From: UBA3263 sp964508865
GTDB lineage: Bacteria > Bacteroidota > Bacteroidia > Bacteroidales > Muribaculaceae
Assembly (NCBI GenBank): GCA_964508865.1
Contig: CAZDVP010000001.1
Coordinates: 1-64,000, forward strand
Reading direction: 5' to 3'
Length of the DNA stretch: 64,000 bases
Shown: positions 1 to 7,483 of the stretch, one piece after another
Layout of the letters: each line of letters begins with the position of its first letter
Position numbering within the stretch: position 1 is the first letter of the stretch
Notes under the pieces: model-generated
Told to the model about the DNA's origin: nothing
What the model saw: the letters and a program-made list of their open reading frames with translations, nothing else
Databases searched by the model: none
Made by a program: the position numbers and the translations under genes

Positions 1-255
1 TCTCCAGTCCTCATAAGACATCTTTTTGAGGTCATTAACGGTAGTAGTAAGAATCCCCTTAGACTTACGATAGGTTCTGTAAGTGTCGAGGATAACTCCA
101 CACATCGTTGCACCGCCTCTGTCTATTGGATCATTCGCAAATCCTTTCTTTGTGGCAGCTGCAAACATTTGTGGAACTGGGAGAGCAAGTTCGGATTTTG
201 TCAACCCTACTTCAAAGTAGAGGACAAAGGGAATAAGTTCTTCAATTTTTGCCAT
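1..255 (-). CDS. Endolysin, GH108 N-acetylmuramidase family, N-terminal part
   Basis: The first 85 residues of a gene that runs off the left edge. The start ATG is at 255-253. The order of a Glu in the first helix (E15, within YFEVG), then NDPxDRGGAT and the GV segment matches glycoside hydrolase family 108, phage lysozymes that cut the glycan strands of peptidoglycan at lysis. In the family the Glu is the catalytic acid. The stretch between the Glu and NDP is longer than in the textbook members. It lies 3' of an AP2/HNH-like gene whose stop it overlaps by about 14 bases. The family call is good; the missing C-terminus is usually a peptidoglycan-binding domain. Confidence 0.75.
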   Translation of the reverse strand, partial: MAKIEELIPFVLYFEVGLTKSELALPVPQMFAAATKKGFANDPIDRGGATMCGVILDTYRTYRKSKGILTTTVNDLKKMSYEDWR

Positions 256-1024
256 TTTTATTTCTCGTTGATTTGATGAAAAGTTTTTCAGTGGGCCAAT
301 TTGCCCTTATGCGATACAAGACCATCCCGTAGCTTACATTTTTGATTTTGCACCATTCGGTAATAGAATGGGTTTCCCCATCAATAGTAATCAATTTTGC
401 ATTGTATTGCGGTGCCCAGAAACAGTTCTCCGGATTAAACCCTTCAAGTTTATTGCGTCGGCAAAGAAAGAATCCATTCTGATAACCATGAGTAACAGCC
501 CAGTCCGCGAATGTCTCAAAATCTGAAACCCATTCATCACATACCGTACACCCTCTTGCACCAACATACTTATACTGAGGGAAATTGGGATCATAACACG
601 ATTGCTTAATGCGACTCCATGAAGCATAGAGTCTGGTACGGCTTTGGCCGTGTGAGCTGTGAATCAATTTATTCTGACAACTCTGACACATAAGAGGCAT
701 ATTTGATTTTCCATGAAGAAGCGTATATTTAGAATATTCACCCACATGGCCGCAAGAGCATCGGCACTGCCAGTTGTAAATATATCCTACGGCATTGTTC
801 CATTTTATTTTTGAACCTCTTCCAAGTACCATGAGCTGACCAAATGTTTTTCCGGTTAGGTCAATACCAGACGTGAATCTGGCCTCCGCAATTTCGTGAA
901 GGACATCATCTAATTCAACCAGACAATATTGGATGGTATTTTTGATGTCTTCCCGGTTCTGCAATGGTTCAAGCGCATGGCGGACCTGCGCAAGTCTATT
1001 CTTTATCTGTTGTTTTGTTGCCAT
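242..1024 (-). CDS. AP2/HNH-like phage DNA-binding protein
   Basis: 260 residues. After an N-terminal helical segment, a module begins DLTGKTFGQLMVLGR, continues with a CxCG zinc knuckle and CQSC, then the conserved RLYASW..CYDP...GARGCTVCDEW..F..F..WA block and PENCFWAP. This layout is typical of stand-alone phage proteins related to homing endonucleases of the AP2/HNH type. The C-terminus has a small HTH-like segment (GETHSITEWCKIKNVSYG). The start at 1024 is preferred to the upstream in-frame ATG because the preceding RNase H gene stops at 1026. It may be an active mobile nuclease or a domesticated DNA binder; the HNH catalytic set is not clear. Confidence 0.7.
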   Translation of the reverse strand: MATKQQIKNRLAQVRHALEPLQNREDIKNTIQYCLVELDDVLHEIAEARFTSGIDLTGKTFGQLMVLGRGSKIKWNNAVGYIYNWQCRCSCGHVGEYSKYTLLHGKSNMPLMCQSCQNKLIHSSHGQSRTRLYASWSRIKQSCYDPNFPQYKYVGARGCTVCDEWVSDFETFADWAVTHGYQNGFFLCRRNKLEGFNPENCFWAPQYNAKLITIDGETHSITEWCKIKNVSYGMVLYRIRANWPTEKLFIKSTRNKNGKN

Positions 1025-1025
1025 G

Positions 1026-1421
1026 TTATTTGTTTCCAAAATCTGCCGGAGTCTCACCCCATCTTCGATTGTCCCAATGTCTCACCTCAATCGTGTCAAC
1101 ATCGGCAGACAGAACTTTTAGGAACAATTCTGCTTTGATGAGATCCTTGTTCTTTTTACTTGATGCGGTAGACTTGGCATTAAACCATGCGATAGCCGTT
1201 TTGGAATCAGTGTAAATGATTCTGGGGTGATAATCATTCTCAATGATGTATTTGACAGCCTCAACGACTGCTAAAAACTCACCAATGTTTACAGTCTGGT
1301 TTCCCAGATTACGATAGAAAATTCGATTACCTGTATTGAGATCAATAGCCTGATATTCGGTTATGCACGATTTAGTCGAATGAGCCGCATCAGTAGCGAT
1401 GCCTTCAGTGGGCCGCTTCAT
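1026..1421 (-). CDS. Ribonuclease H, type I fold
   Basis: 131 residues, the size of a single RNase H domain. The four acidic residues of the family are in place: D11 (TDAAHS), E48 (GEFLAVVEA), D72 (YTDSKTAIAW) and D127 (ETPADFG). The enzyme cleaves the RNA strand of RNA-DNA hybrids; in a phage it would remove replication primers or R-loops. Its start overlaps the stop of the upstream gene by four bases (ATGA), so the two are translated together. The presence of two reverse transcriptases in the same genome makes an RNA:DNA hybrid nuclease of added interest, but a link is only inference. Confidence 0.85.
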   Translation of the reverse strand: MKRPTEGIATDAAHSTKSCITEYQAIDLNTGNRIFYRNLGNQTVNIGEFLAVVEAVKYIIENDYHPRIIYTDSKTAIAWFNAKSTASSKKNKDLIKAELFLKVLSADVDTIEVRHWDNRRWGETPADFGNK

Positions 1422-1987
1422 TTACGTTTACGGTTTTTCGTAAACCGATCGTTTTCCATGAGAGTCAAAATCTCGTTGGCAGCGTTTTTGAAATCATCTA
1501 CAACCTGTAGGAGATTCACAACATCCATGCGCTTTTCCAGTACAGACAGACATTCAGGGAGATTGCGTACTGAAGGTTTCTTTCCGGAGTAAGGGTCGAA
1601 TAAGATGACTTTGTTGCCGAATCGGGCTTCAACCTGGTAGGTGCGGTTCTTGTCATATTTAGTAATCACCTGCGCCTTAAACTGAGTGGGGTCGGCTGCT
1701 ATAACTACATATCCACTGAATGTTCCGTCTGGCTTTGTAGCCATCGGAATCAGAGTACAGTCATAAAGTACATTGGGGAAGATTTGGCCGGCAAGGAGTT
1801 TGTCGATGATACATACCTTTTTGGGGTACTGGGAGTCTTGTCGAACTCCGCAAATACGGCCTGTTTTGGGATTCTGAGAGACGAAGCTGATTAGTGCGCC
1901 CGTCTCCTCTGACTTAACGAATTTGAGTTTCGTATAGACTCGCGTTGTTTTGCTCTGTTCGGGCGTGTTATTTGTTACGCTTTTCAT
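1418..1987 (-). CDS. Hypothetical protein, 189 aa, first gene of RNase H operon
   Basis: Not recognised. It is soluble and mixed alpha/beta, with many short hydrophobic strands in residues 15-130 and a helical, lysine/arginine-rich end (FTKNRKRK). The start lies about 80 bases downstream of a good Bacteroidetes-type promoter at 2066-2097, and its stop overlaps the RNase H start by four bases. Co-translation with RNase H and the basic tail would fit a nucleic-acid binding partner; that is inference only. Confidence 0.6.
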   Translation of the reverse strand: MKSVTNNTPEQSKTTRVYTKLKFVKSEETGALISFVSQNPKTGRICGVRQDSQYPKKVCIIDKLLAGQIFPNVLYDCTLIPMATKPDGTFSGYVVIAADPTQFKAQVITKYDKNRTYQVEARFGNKVILFDPYSGKKPSVRNLPECLSVLEKRMDVVNLLQVVDDFKNAANEILTLMENDRFTKNRKRK

Positions 1988-2065
1988 GTGTTGAAAATGT
2001 TTAGATATTTCAATTGTTCTTAATGTAGTTACTAATTACACTCCTAAAAGTGCGGAACTGCTATG

Positions 2066-2097
2066 CAAAGTTAGCTCTAAAAACTGTGTTTTCCAAA
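2066..2097 (-). promoter_or_regulatory. Bacteroidetes-type promoter
   Basis: Read on the minus strand there is TTTG (2097-2094), 20 bases, then TAACTTTG (2073-2066). This matches the -33/-7 consensus of the Bacteroidetes primary sigma factor. It would start transcription near 2058 for the genes 1987 to 1. Confidence 0.7.
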
Positions 2098-2099
2098 TA

Positions 2100-2152
2100 A
2101 AAAATCGACTTAATGCGTTGGTTATCAGCCATTTCGCATTAAGTCGATTTTT
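2100..2152. terminator. 18-bp inverted repeat, intrinsic terminator
   Basis: Arms 2100-2117 and 2135-2152 are perfect complements with A/T runs at the ends, so the hairpin can stop transcription from either side. It sits between the stop of the 2233-2544 gene and the promoter at 2066, where it would end the upstream minus-strand operon. Confidence 0.8.
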
Positions 2153-2232
2153 AGAATTTGATATGCTAACTATAAGATAGTCAGATGAATATTCGTTGTT
2201 ATGAAATTATTTCATCGTTATAGAAAGATTTT

Positions 2233-2544
2233 TCAATAATCTGCCTCTTTTTCTTCCTCCAGACGCTTAACATCAGGATAATCGAACACATTTTCATCAT
2301 TCCTCACCGATATTGTTTGGACTTCATATCCATCATCAGCAAGTTTAGTAATGTATTCCAAACATCCTTTTGGAAACGATACTTTTGGTACAGCATCATT
2401 GATTAGAGTTAATGATAACGATGCGGCCACTTTTTTGGAATCTTCAAAGAGTGCGACATATTCGTCACCTACTCTGAAGAGAAGAATGGCCGTCGGGCAC
2501 AACCGTTTGTAATGGTTGTATGCGTCAATTTGATTCTTACTCAT
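2233..2544 (-). CDS. Stand-alone MutS domain I-like protein
   Basis: 103 residues that resemble only the mismatch-recognition N-terminal domain of MutS: ILLFRVGDEYVALFEDSKKVA, then PKVSFP and a YITKLADDGYEV segment. In MutS a Phe-x-Glu motif inserts at the mismatch; here the corresponding place reads EYVALF, so the Phe is changed. No ATPase part is present. Small MutS-I proteins of this kind occur on Bacteroidales mobile elements, and their function is not established. The gene follows a zinc-ribbon gene by 12 bases. Confidence 0.7.
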   Translation of the reverse strand: MSKNQIDAYNHYKRLCPTAILLFRVGDEYVALFEDSKKVAASLSLTLINDAVPKVSFPKGCLEYITKLADDGYEVQTISVRNDENVFDYPDVKRLEEEKEADY

Positions 2545-2556
2545 AGTTCCGAGGTA

Positions 2557-2913
2557 TTATAGTTTAATAGCAGCTGCGGCACATTTGTCGCAGAGGCCGT
2601 TATTTCTTGTATAGACACGTTTTGCAATACGCCGATCGCACTGCTCGCAATAGTAGTACCTCTTTGCTTTGCAGTATGCGGCATTACGTACTTTCTCCTC
2701 GCTAACTGCATAATGTTCACTCAGTCTTGCAATAATATGAGCGGCTCTGAACTTATCTTTATGCCTGAGCCGTTTGAAGTCTTGCTTTATTAGTAAATCT
2801 AACGCGACCGAATCGTTAAGCAGCTGCATGGAGTATAGTTTTTGAAGATCAAATTGTGAAACACCGGTAACTTCTGCCAACTTTTCAAAGTCTGATTCTT
2901 TCAGTCGGATCAT
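2557..2913 (-). CDS. Small zinc-ribbon protein, 118 aa
   Basis: The first two thirds are helical (SDFEKLAEVTGVSQFDLQKL looks HTH-like). The C-terminus carries CEQCDRRI and CDKCAAA, a CxxC...CxxC zinc ribbon. It overlaps the upstream membrane-protein gene by four bases (ATGA). This suggests nucleic-acid binding; the function is unknown. Confidence 0.6.
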   Translation of the reverse strand: MIRLKESDFEKLAEVTGVSQFDLQKLYSMQLLNDSVALDLLIKQDFKRLRHKDKFRAAHIIARLSEHYAVSEEKVRNAAYCKAKRYYYCEQCDRRIAKRVYTRNNGLCDKCAAAAIKL

Positions 2914-3158
2914 TCATTCTTGTTTTTTCGGTATTTTTTGATACTGAGAATCGCCCACCCAATAAGGCAGCACAATCCAATGCCCAGAATACCAAAAATG
3001 AACATCCCAGGCTCACAATTACGAGTTAGCCAAGACACTAAAGCAAGCAGTCCAATGATTACCCATAGTGCCGCTACAAATACGAATAGGAGTGCAAATC
3101 CATATATTGTTTTGTAGACAGATGGCTCTTTATGTAGTAATTTCTTAAACAAGTTCAT
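2910..3158 (-). CDS. Small membrane protein, two TM helices
   Basis: 82 residues from the ATG at 3158, chosen because the longer ORF would run 40 bases into the upstream gene. There are two hydrophobic helices (about residues 17-43 and 50-72), a short loop with one Cys and a basic C-terminal tail (KKYRKNKNE), which suggests a cytoplasmic tail. The function is unknown; with the next gene it forms a membrane-protein pair next to the regulator. Confidence 0.55.
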   Translation of the reverse strand: MNLFKKLLHKEPSVYKTIYGFALLFVFVAALWVIIGLLALVSWLTRNCEPGMFIFGILGIGLCCLIGWAILSIKKYRKNKNE

Positions 3159-3519
3159 GCTGGTATAGGAAATAAATGATGTAAATAGATGTTGCAAATG
3201 ACAATATGGCCGAAAATATGGCTATAAACGGTCGGCATAATTTGCTGATATTCTCATCCGTGTCAAATTCATTCCTGTGATAAAGCCAGTAAGCTACCAA
3301 TAGGCTCAATCCTGTTACTATGCCGCCAATAATCAAAAAAGAAACCCCTATGATAAATTGTGACATGAGACTTTCAGACTTGAAGAATGTAAAAACTGCC
3401 GTCAGTAATGATGCAACTTCCCCAAATAGAAATCCCTCTATTACAAGGAATAAGCCAGTATAGAAAAGCCCCATCATTATTGTCTGCTGCATTACGATTT
3501 TAGATACTTTGCTGTTCAT
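3145..3519 (-). CDS. Membrane protein, four predicted TM helices
   Basis: 124 residues with hydrophobic segments near 12-35, 50-68 (partly), 72-84 and 98-120. No family was recognised. It lies directly after the HTH regulator (three-base gap) and before another small membrane protein, so it belongs to the transcript that starts at the divergent promoter. Such lysogeny-linked membrane proteins can act in superinfection exclusion, but nothing in the sequence proves this. Confidence 0.55.
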   Translation of the reverse strand: MNSKVSKIVMQQTIMMGLFYTGLFLVIEGFLFGEVASLLTAVFTFFKSESLMSQFIIGVSFLIIGGIVTGLSLLVAYWLYHRNEFDTDENISKLCRPFIAIFSAILSFATSIYIIYFLYQHELV

Positions 3520-3522
3520 ACA

Positions 3523-3945
3523 TTATTTAGGTTTAATGTTAATATTACACTCATAAGCCTGACACAATGACAAAAACAAGTCAATCGTAATTACTTGACG
3601 CTTATTAACCACATTGCAGATTGAAGTGGGCGAAAATCCGGTCATTTCCGCTAATGTGGCTACTGTCCAGTTTGATTCTTTATGCTTAGTCAGAAACCAT
3701 TTTAACAAGTCATCGTAATGCTCGATTTTAACCGATCTCCCAGGACCTTTCCCTTGAATGTACACACAAAATCCTAATGCGTCCAGATACTTAATGGCAA
3801 GTTCCATTTTATAATTATTGAACGCTGTTTCAAGACGTTGCAACTGGTTAAAATTGAACCCTGCTTGACGGCACAATTCATTCTTACCCAGGCCAACATT
3901 TTCTCGTGTTGCTCCTAATTTAGTGCTAAATTCTATTCTGTTCAT
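3523..3945 (-). CDS. XRE-type regulator with two helix-turn-helix segments
   Basis: 140 residues. An HTH at about 15-45 (LGKNELCRQAGFNFNQLQRLE) and a second at about 93-125 (TVATLAEMTGFSPTSICNVV) flank a linker. It is transcribed away from a promoter that overlaps a divergent plus-strand promoter, the usual layout of a phage repressor switch. A 19-base motif in that region returns exactly at 23066-23084 and nearly at 22632-22650, so this protein is the best candidate to bind it. It could equally be an antitoxin-type regulator. Confidence 0.7.
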   Translation of the reverse strand: MNRIEFSTKLGATRENVGLGKNELCRQAGFNFNQLQRLETAFNNYKMELAIKYLDALGFCVYIQGKGPGRSVKIEHYDDLLKWFLTKHKESNWTVATLAEMTGFSPTSICNVVNKRQVITIDLFLSLCQAYECNINIKPK

Positions 3946-3961
3946 TGTAAATTATTTGATG

Positions 3962-4010
3962 CAAAGTTAGCCATAAAATTTGGTAGTTACAAATATAAAA
4001 CATAACTTTG
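3962..4010. promoter_or_regulatory. Overlapping divergent promoters with operator
   Basis: Minus strand: TTTG 3993-3990, 20 bases, TAACTTTG 3969-3962 for the HTH gene. Plus strand: TTTG 3979-3982, 20 bases, TAACTTTG 4003-4010 for the zinc-finger gene. The two share their central DNA, where ATTTGGTAGTTACAAATAT (3978-3996) covers both -33 boxes. A protein bound there would block both promoters. Confidence 0.75.
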
Positions 4011-4021
4011 CAGAAAAAAGT

Positions 4022-4327
4022 ATGGGAAACGTAATGAAATGTCGGCTTTGTAGTTATGTGGGCCAAAAATTAAAGAAACTGTATGCTCATCAACTTATCC
4101 ATTTCCCGGAACTTGCTCCCGAAGAACTGGAGAGGAATATGAGCAAATACTATTCCGTGTATCATAGGTCCAAACGAGCTACTGAACCGACATCTCATCC
4201 AGTAAAGAATGATCCAATGTCAATCCACATTGCCTCCTCACGGGTAAAACAAGTTTATCCGAAATTCAGCACTGAGGGCGGCATGGCAAACGATGACTAC
4301 CAATATGGTCTCAGTGAAAAAGATTAG
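4022..4327 (+). CDS. Single C2H2 zinc-finger protein, MucR/Ros-like
   Basis: 101 residues. MKCRLC...AHQLIHF gives CxxC-x12-HxxxH, followed by PELAPEELERNMSKYYSVYH, as in MucR/Ros regulators where an LTxEEY segment follows the finger. It is the only plus-strand gene in the first 23 kb and is fired from the divergent promoter, so it is the likely counterpart of the HTH regulator. The ATG at 4022 is only a few bases from the predicted start point; the ATG at 4034 is an alternative. Its end overlaps the convergent gene by 17 bases. Confidence 0.65.
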   Translation: MGNVMKCRLCSYVGQKLKKLYAHQLIHFPELAPEELERNMSKYYSVYHRSKRATEPTSHPVKNDPMSIHIASSRVKQVYPKFSTEGGMANDDYQYGLSEKD

Positions 4328-4484
4328 CCAGATTCATCTCTTTATCAACAGCGTCATTGATAGTTATTTGACTTGACTCAGACATCACACCGACATCAAC
4401 AAGCCCTTGCGCGGCGTTCTTGATCAACTGGAGGCGTTCCTTGGTCTTCCAGTCTTCATTGATAGTTATAACCTGTTCGTTCAT
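4311..4484 (-). CDS. Hypothetical protein, 57 aa
   Basis: Begins at the ATG 4484, two bases after the preceding gene. The longer ORF in this frame overlaps that gene and is not believed. The product is acidic with a helical start. No family was recognised. Confidence 0.5.
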   Translation of the reverse strand: MNEQVITINEDWKTKERLQLIKNAAQGLVDVGVMSESSQITINDAVDKEMNLANLFH

Positions 4485-4485
4485 A

Positions 4486-4740
4486 CTATTTTGGTTTAGG
4501 TTTTCTTTTCGGTGTAGCAAAATCCTCGATGCCATTGCGAAGTTTGTCGATCTCATTCTCAAACCAGTCCATTTCCTCAATGGCACTTTGCATTGCCTCC
4601 CCGGTTTTGGAACATTGGAGACCATCGGGCAAATTGTCGTATGCTTCCTGTTCTTCATCTCGAATCTCCCGAAGTCTGGACGTGGCATCGTCGATAAGTG
4701 AGCAAACTTCCAGTAATTCTTCTCGTCTTTGTTTGTTCAT
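4486..4740 (-). CDS. Coiled-coil protein, 84 aa
   Basis: Highly charged helix from residue 3 to 70 with heptad-like spacing, then a basic tail ending KRKPKPK. It lies one base from the next gene, so it is probably co-transcribed. No family was recognised. Confidence 0.55.
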   Translation of the reverse strand: MNKQRREELLEVCSLIDDATSRLREIRDEEQEAYDNLPDGLQCSKTGEAMQSAIEEMDWFENEIDKLRNGIEDFATPKRKPKPK

Positions 4741-4769
4741 ATCAAAATAAAGTAGTAAATTTGCGGAGT

Positions 4770-4812
4770 AAAAAAGATGGTGGTCAGAGTTTGCGGCCCC
4801 AAACCACCATCT
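4770..4812 (-). terminator. Intrinsic terminator
   Basis: Arms 4775-4784 and 4802-4812 pair as a 10-bp stem; read on the minus strand it is followed by a T run (4775-4770). It ends the operon that contains the 4839-5051 gene. Confidence 0.75.
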
Positions 4813-4838
4813 GAGTTCCGAGTATTAGACTGTGCTTA

Positions 4839-5051
4839 TTACGCCAGCTCCAAGTCTGAATCCCTTGCAATTCCTTTTAGAACAGTGCCATCAACTTCAA
4901 CGCGATAGTACGACTCGTGTTCGTCCGTATCGTTCTCGCTGAAAGAGGTGTAGACTTTCTTTATCTTGCCGACCTTGCCACGATATTGAGGCTGTAGGTC
5001 GTTGCTCAGGATTTTTACCCGGTCGTTATTTTTGAATTTACTTGCTTTCAT
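4839..5051 (-). CDS. Small SH3/KOW-like protein, 70 aa
   Basis: NNDRVKILSNDLQPQYRGKV followed by GKIKKVY and a YYRVEVDG..L strand resembles the small beta-barrel of KOW/SH3-like domains. The start at 5051 overlaps the previous stop (TGATG). The role is unknown. Confidence 0.5.
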   Translation of the reverse strand: MKASKFKNNDRVKILSNDLQPQYRGKVGKIKKVYTSFSENDTDEHESYYRVEVDGTVLKGIARDSDLELA

Positions 5052-5326
5052 CAATTCTTTATACGTTTAAGAGTTGATTTTTCTTTCCATGCCAGATAAT
5101 CAGTTCTGGCCTGTGACAAAAACTCAGTGGGTTTGATTTTAAGGTCTTCCACCCTAACAATGGGTATTCCATCGTAGGAAATGTAGATGCGACCGTCAAA
5201 TTCAGTCACATTGATGTTTTCACGAGCGGTCAAATCATTGTAAGCGACACGCATTGCTTCATCATTTTTGCGAATGGACTCGCGCTTCTTTGCGACCCAC
5301 TGACAGATGTTGTTAAATAAGTTCAT
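5051..5326 (-). CDS. Hypothetical protein, 91 aa
   Basis: Amphipathic N-terminal half, then a beta-rich part (VTEFDGRIYISYDGIPIVRV). Translationally coupled to the SH3-like gene. Not recognised. Confidence 0.5.
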   Translation of the reverse strand: MNLFNNICQWVAKKRESIRKNDEAMRVAYNDLTARENINVTEFDGRIYISYDGIPIVRVEDLKIKPTEFLSQARTDYLAWKEKSTLKRIKN

Positions 5327-5375
5327 TTCATAACTGTTGAAATTTAAGTGGATAATGTACGGTATAACCGCTATT

Positions 5376-5573
5376 TCAATTATGTGTGACAGTATCTCCG
5401 ATTCGGTTGATACTTACATCTTGTATTTGTAAGCCACCTTCAGACTCATCGTTAAGTTCAAGATGAGTGTTGATACGCTTCTTGATTTCTTCAAGAGCAG
5501 ACGTATCATCCATAGCATCAGGAACAACGACTTCGATAGTGGCCGTAACATCAACGGATATTGTTCGTGACAT
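5376..5573 (-). CDS. Hypothetical protein, 65 aa
   Basis: A short alpha/beta protein beginning with a regular beta strand (MSRTISVDVTATIEVVVPD), then an acidic helix. It starts two bases after the stop of the zinc-ribbon gene. Not recognised. Confidence 0.5.
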   Translation of the reverse strand: MSRTISVDVTATIEVVVPDAMDDTSALEEIKKRINTHLELNDESEGGLQIQDVSINRIGDTVTHN

Positions 5574-5575
5574 AG

Positions 5576-6349
5576 CTATCGTGTTTCAAAGTCAAACATA
5601 TTTTCCTGACAGTTGGGGCAATACCATTTATAGTCCATCTCAGTCTCGTGAATCTCTGGGAGTAATTCACCGTGACAATGAGGGCAATATTTCTCTTGTC
5701 CGATCGGGAGTACCGGATAGAGCCAGTCTATAGGAACTTCGTCGGGCAGTTCGCCTGTTTGATCGTCGAATAGAATATAGGGGGTAAGGCCAAGCCCGGC
5801 TTGACCATCTACACATGGCCCCTCCCCAATGTATTGAGTAACCTTGAAAATTCCCAATGGTTCATCACCTTCAGCAACGACATAGACTGTTTTATCAGGC
5901 TCCAATTCATCAATAAACTGTGCCTTACGACAACGAATGATATTCTCATCAACAGTGCGGAGATTATCCCAGGCATTAAAATATTCGAGACTTATCCCGG
6001 CAGCTGTTAATTCATCCTCGGCCACATCTTCCCAGTCATGATAGCCATAGTCAAGAATTTCAATGAAGTTCTTACCGTCAAAATCAAGAAGTTTGTCCAC
6101 GAGAATGGTGCCGAAGAAATTAACAGTCACATTCTCTTCAATAGTGGAAAGCTGGCCGGTGTCTTCATCAGAGTGGCGAATGTCATATCCTATCCATTTT
6201 GCCGGAAGAGTTGATTTGTCTATCCGTCCTTCGATTAGCATTGCAGTTACAATCTCTGTCCTGCTATTGTCAAATCGGGAAGGGATTGTGAGGTCGATAA
6301 ACTGAGGCTTAAACTCTTTATCATCTATTAGTTGTTTCCACGTTTTCAT
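5576..6349 (-). CDS. Hypothetical protein with C-terminal zinc ribbon, 257 aa
   Basis: The start at 6349 (MKTWKQLIDDKEF) is preferred over the longer ORF, which would swallow the end of the upstream gene. The body is acidic and mixed alpha/beta. The last 40 residues hold CPHCHGELLPEIHE...YCPNCQ, a four-Cys zinc ribbon. It could be a nucleic-acid binding or host take-over protein; no homologue was recognised. Confidence 0.55.
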   Translation of the reverse strand: MKTWKQLIDDKEFKPQFIDLTIPSRFDNSRTEIVTAMLIEGRIDKSTLPAKWIGYDIRHSDEDTGQLSTIEENVTVNFFGTILVDKLLDFDGKNFIEILDYGYHDWEDVAEDELTAAGISLEYFNAWDNLRTVDENIIRCRKAQFIDELEPDKTVYVVAEGDEPLGIFKVTQYIGEGPCVDGQAGLGLTPYILFDDQTGELPDEVPIDWLYPVLPIGQEKYCPHCHGELLPEIHETEMDYKWYCPNCQENMFDFETR

Positions 6350-6614
6350 ACTGTCGAACTGTTGGTTTATAAGTCCATTTATAGATTGCGGATTTCTTAG
6401 GGGTTGGTACACCATCCCAAATGAGATATTCCATAACACGAGGCTTTTCAGATAGAACTATGCCTGGAGTATACTCGTGAGCATAGGTTATCAATTCGTG
6501 CAAAGAATCTCCCCAGACTTTGAACTCACGGAGTTTATGGTGACTGCCGTCCTCACAATCCAAAGCGGTCATTTGAAGGAATAATTTATTCCATTGAGGT
6601 TTTGTATGAATCAT
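6321..6614 (-). CDS. Hypothetical protein, 97 aa
   Basis: Compact protein with many aromatic residues. It overlaps the upstream HTH gene by four bases and the downstream gene by 29. Not recognised. Confidence 0.5.
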   Translation of the reverse strand: MIHTKPQWNKLFLQMTALDCEDGSHHKLREFKVWGDSLHELITYAHEYTPGIVLSEKPRVMEYLIWDGVPTPKKSAIYKWTYKPTVRQYENVETTNR

Positions 6615-6913
6615 TTACGTTTCTTTTTAGGATTTAACTTCCCAGCCTCAAACAGCTGCTGTTTTCTGTTGCGATATTCACGCTTTTTCTGCGCCCAGTA
6701 TTCAGCAGTACGCTTCGGCTGTTTTGATCTTGGTTGGGGGTGGAGGATGTTTTGAACGCTACGTTTACTACACCCAAACATCTCAGCCAATTTACGATGG
6801 CTAAAACCATCTTCATGCAGGAGCTTAATTGCTTCTTTCTGTTCTTTCGATAGTTTACATCTCCGGTCCAGTTTGGTTCCTGCGATTTTTATTTTTTCGC
6901 TCTTGTAGGGCAT
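6611..6913 (-). CDS. Small helix-turn-helix protein with basic tail, 100 aa
   Basis: Residues 20-55 (SKEQKEAIKLLHEDGFSHRK then LAEMFGCSKRSVQNIL) form an HTH of the resolvase/transposase-repressor type. The remainder is strongly basic (RTAEYWAQKKREYRNRKQQL, ending KKKRK). Likely a DNA-binding regulator. It lies immediately beyond the first block of structured RNA elements. Confidence 0.65.
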   Translation of the reverse strand: MPYKSEKIKIAGTKLDRRCKLSKEQKEAIKLLHEDGFSHRKLAEMFGCSKRSVQNILHPQPRSKQPKRTAEYWAQKKREYRNRKQQLFEAGKLNPKKKRK

Positions 6914-6957
6914 TTATCTATTTTTCATACACTAAAAATTAAAGCCGACCTTCTGAA

Positions 6958-7113
6958 TTTGGAGTGATTCTATAAAATGATCAATGTGTTGATCCAGAAA
7001 GGTGTCTTCTGAAAGAAGACAAATGTGCCTCCTCCTCTGGAAAGTGGAGGAGGCAATGATTCGTTTCTGGATCTGCTGAACTTAATTCATCAAGTACGGC
7101 AAGTTCACTCAAA
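6958..7113. ncRNA. Structured RNA element A of array
   Basis: Outer helix 6962-6967/7105-7110 plus three more pairs (6958-6960/7111-7113). Inner helix 6991-7000/7064-7073 (10 perfect pairs) encloses two hairpins, 7004-7010/7014-7020 and 7027-7035/7046-7054. The junction before the inner helix is the AT-rich CTATAAAATGATCAATG; after it, CTTAATTCATC. Strand of transcription is unknown; all flanking genes are minus. First member of an eight-member set. Confidence 0.7.
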
Positions 7114-7141
7114 CTGTTTATTATTTCCCATAGTCAATCAG

Positions 7142-7299
7142 ATACGGAGCGTTTCTATAAATTGTTCATATCAGTCCTGCCTACGAAGGATGCTCTGACC
7201 ACAGAGGTTGGCCGGGAAGGGCCATATCTGTTGGTCCGAGCATCGTGTCTAAGCAGGAGCGATTAAATTCATCTGTCTAACTATGTAAATCCGCTCTAT
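7142..7299. ncRNA. Structured RNA element B of array
   Basis: Outer helix 7147-7151/7292-7296 with three further pairs (7142-7144/7297-7299). Inner stack: 7175-7180/7253-7258, 7189-7195/7238-7244, 7197-7205/7227-7236 and a terminal GGCC hairpin. The junction TCTATAAATTGTTCATA precedes the inner helix; ATTAAATTCATC follows it. Sequence differs from element A in every helix while the pairing is kept. Confidence 0.7.
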
Positions 7300-7301
7300 T
7301 T

Positions 7302-7456
7302 AGCCATCTTACAAGCCGAGGTGTTTATCTAATTTGTTCATATCTGGCGGAATTTGCATTTGTCATGTCATCCGAAAGATGATCTGACAGAGATCAATGT
7401 CGGATGACATGGCGAAGATCAAAGCCGCTGGATTGAATAACGCTTGTCTGATGGCT
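7302..7456. ncRNA. Structured RNA element C of array
   Basis: Outer helix of 13 pairs in two parts (7302-7308/7450-7456 and 7311-7316/7442-7447) split by a two-by-two internal loop. Inner helix 7343-7350/7425-7432 (two G-U pairs), then 7364-7374/7401-7411 (11 pairs) and 7380-7385/7391-7396. The junction TAATTTGTTCATA precedes the inner helix. It starts two bases after element B ends. Confidence 0.7.
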
Positions 7457-7483
7457 CACTGACTCACCCAAGTCTTGTTTCAA

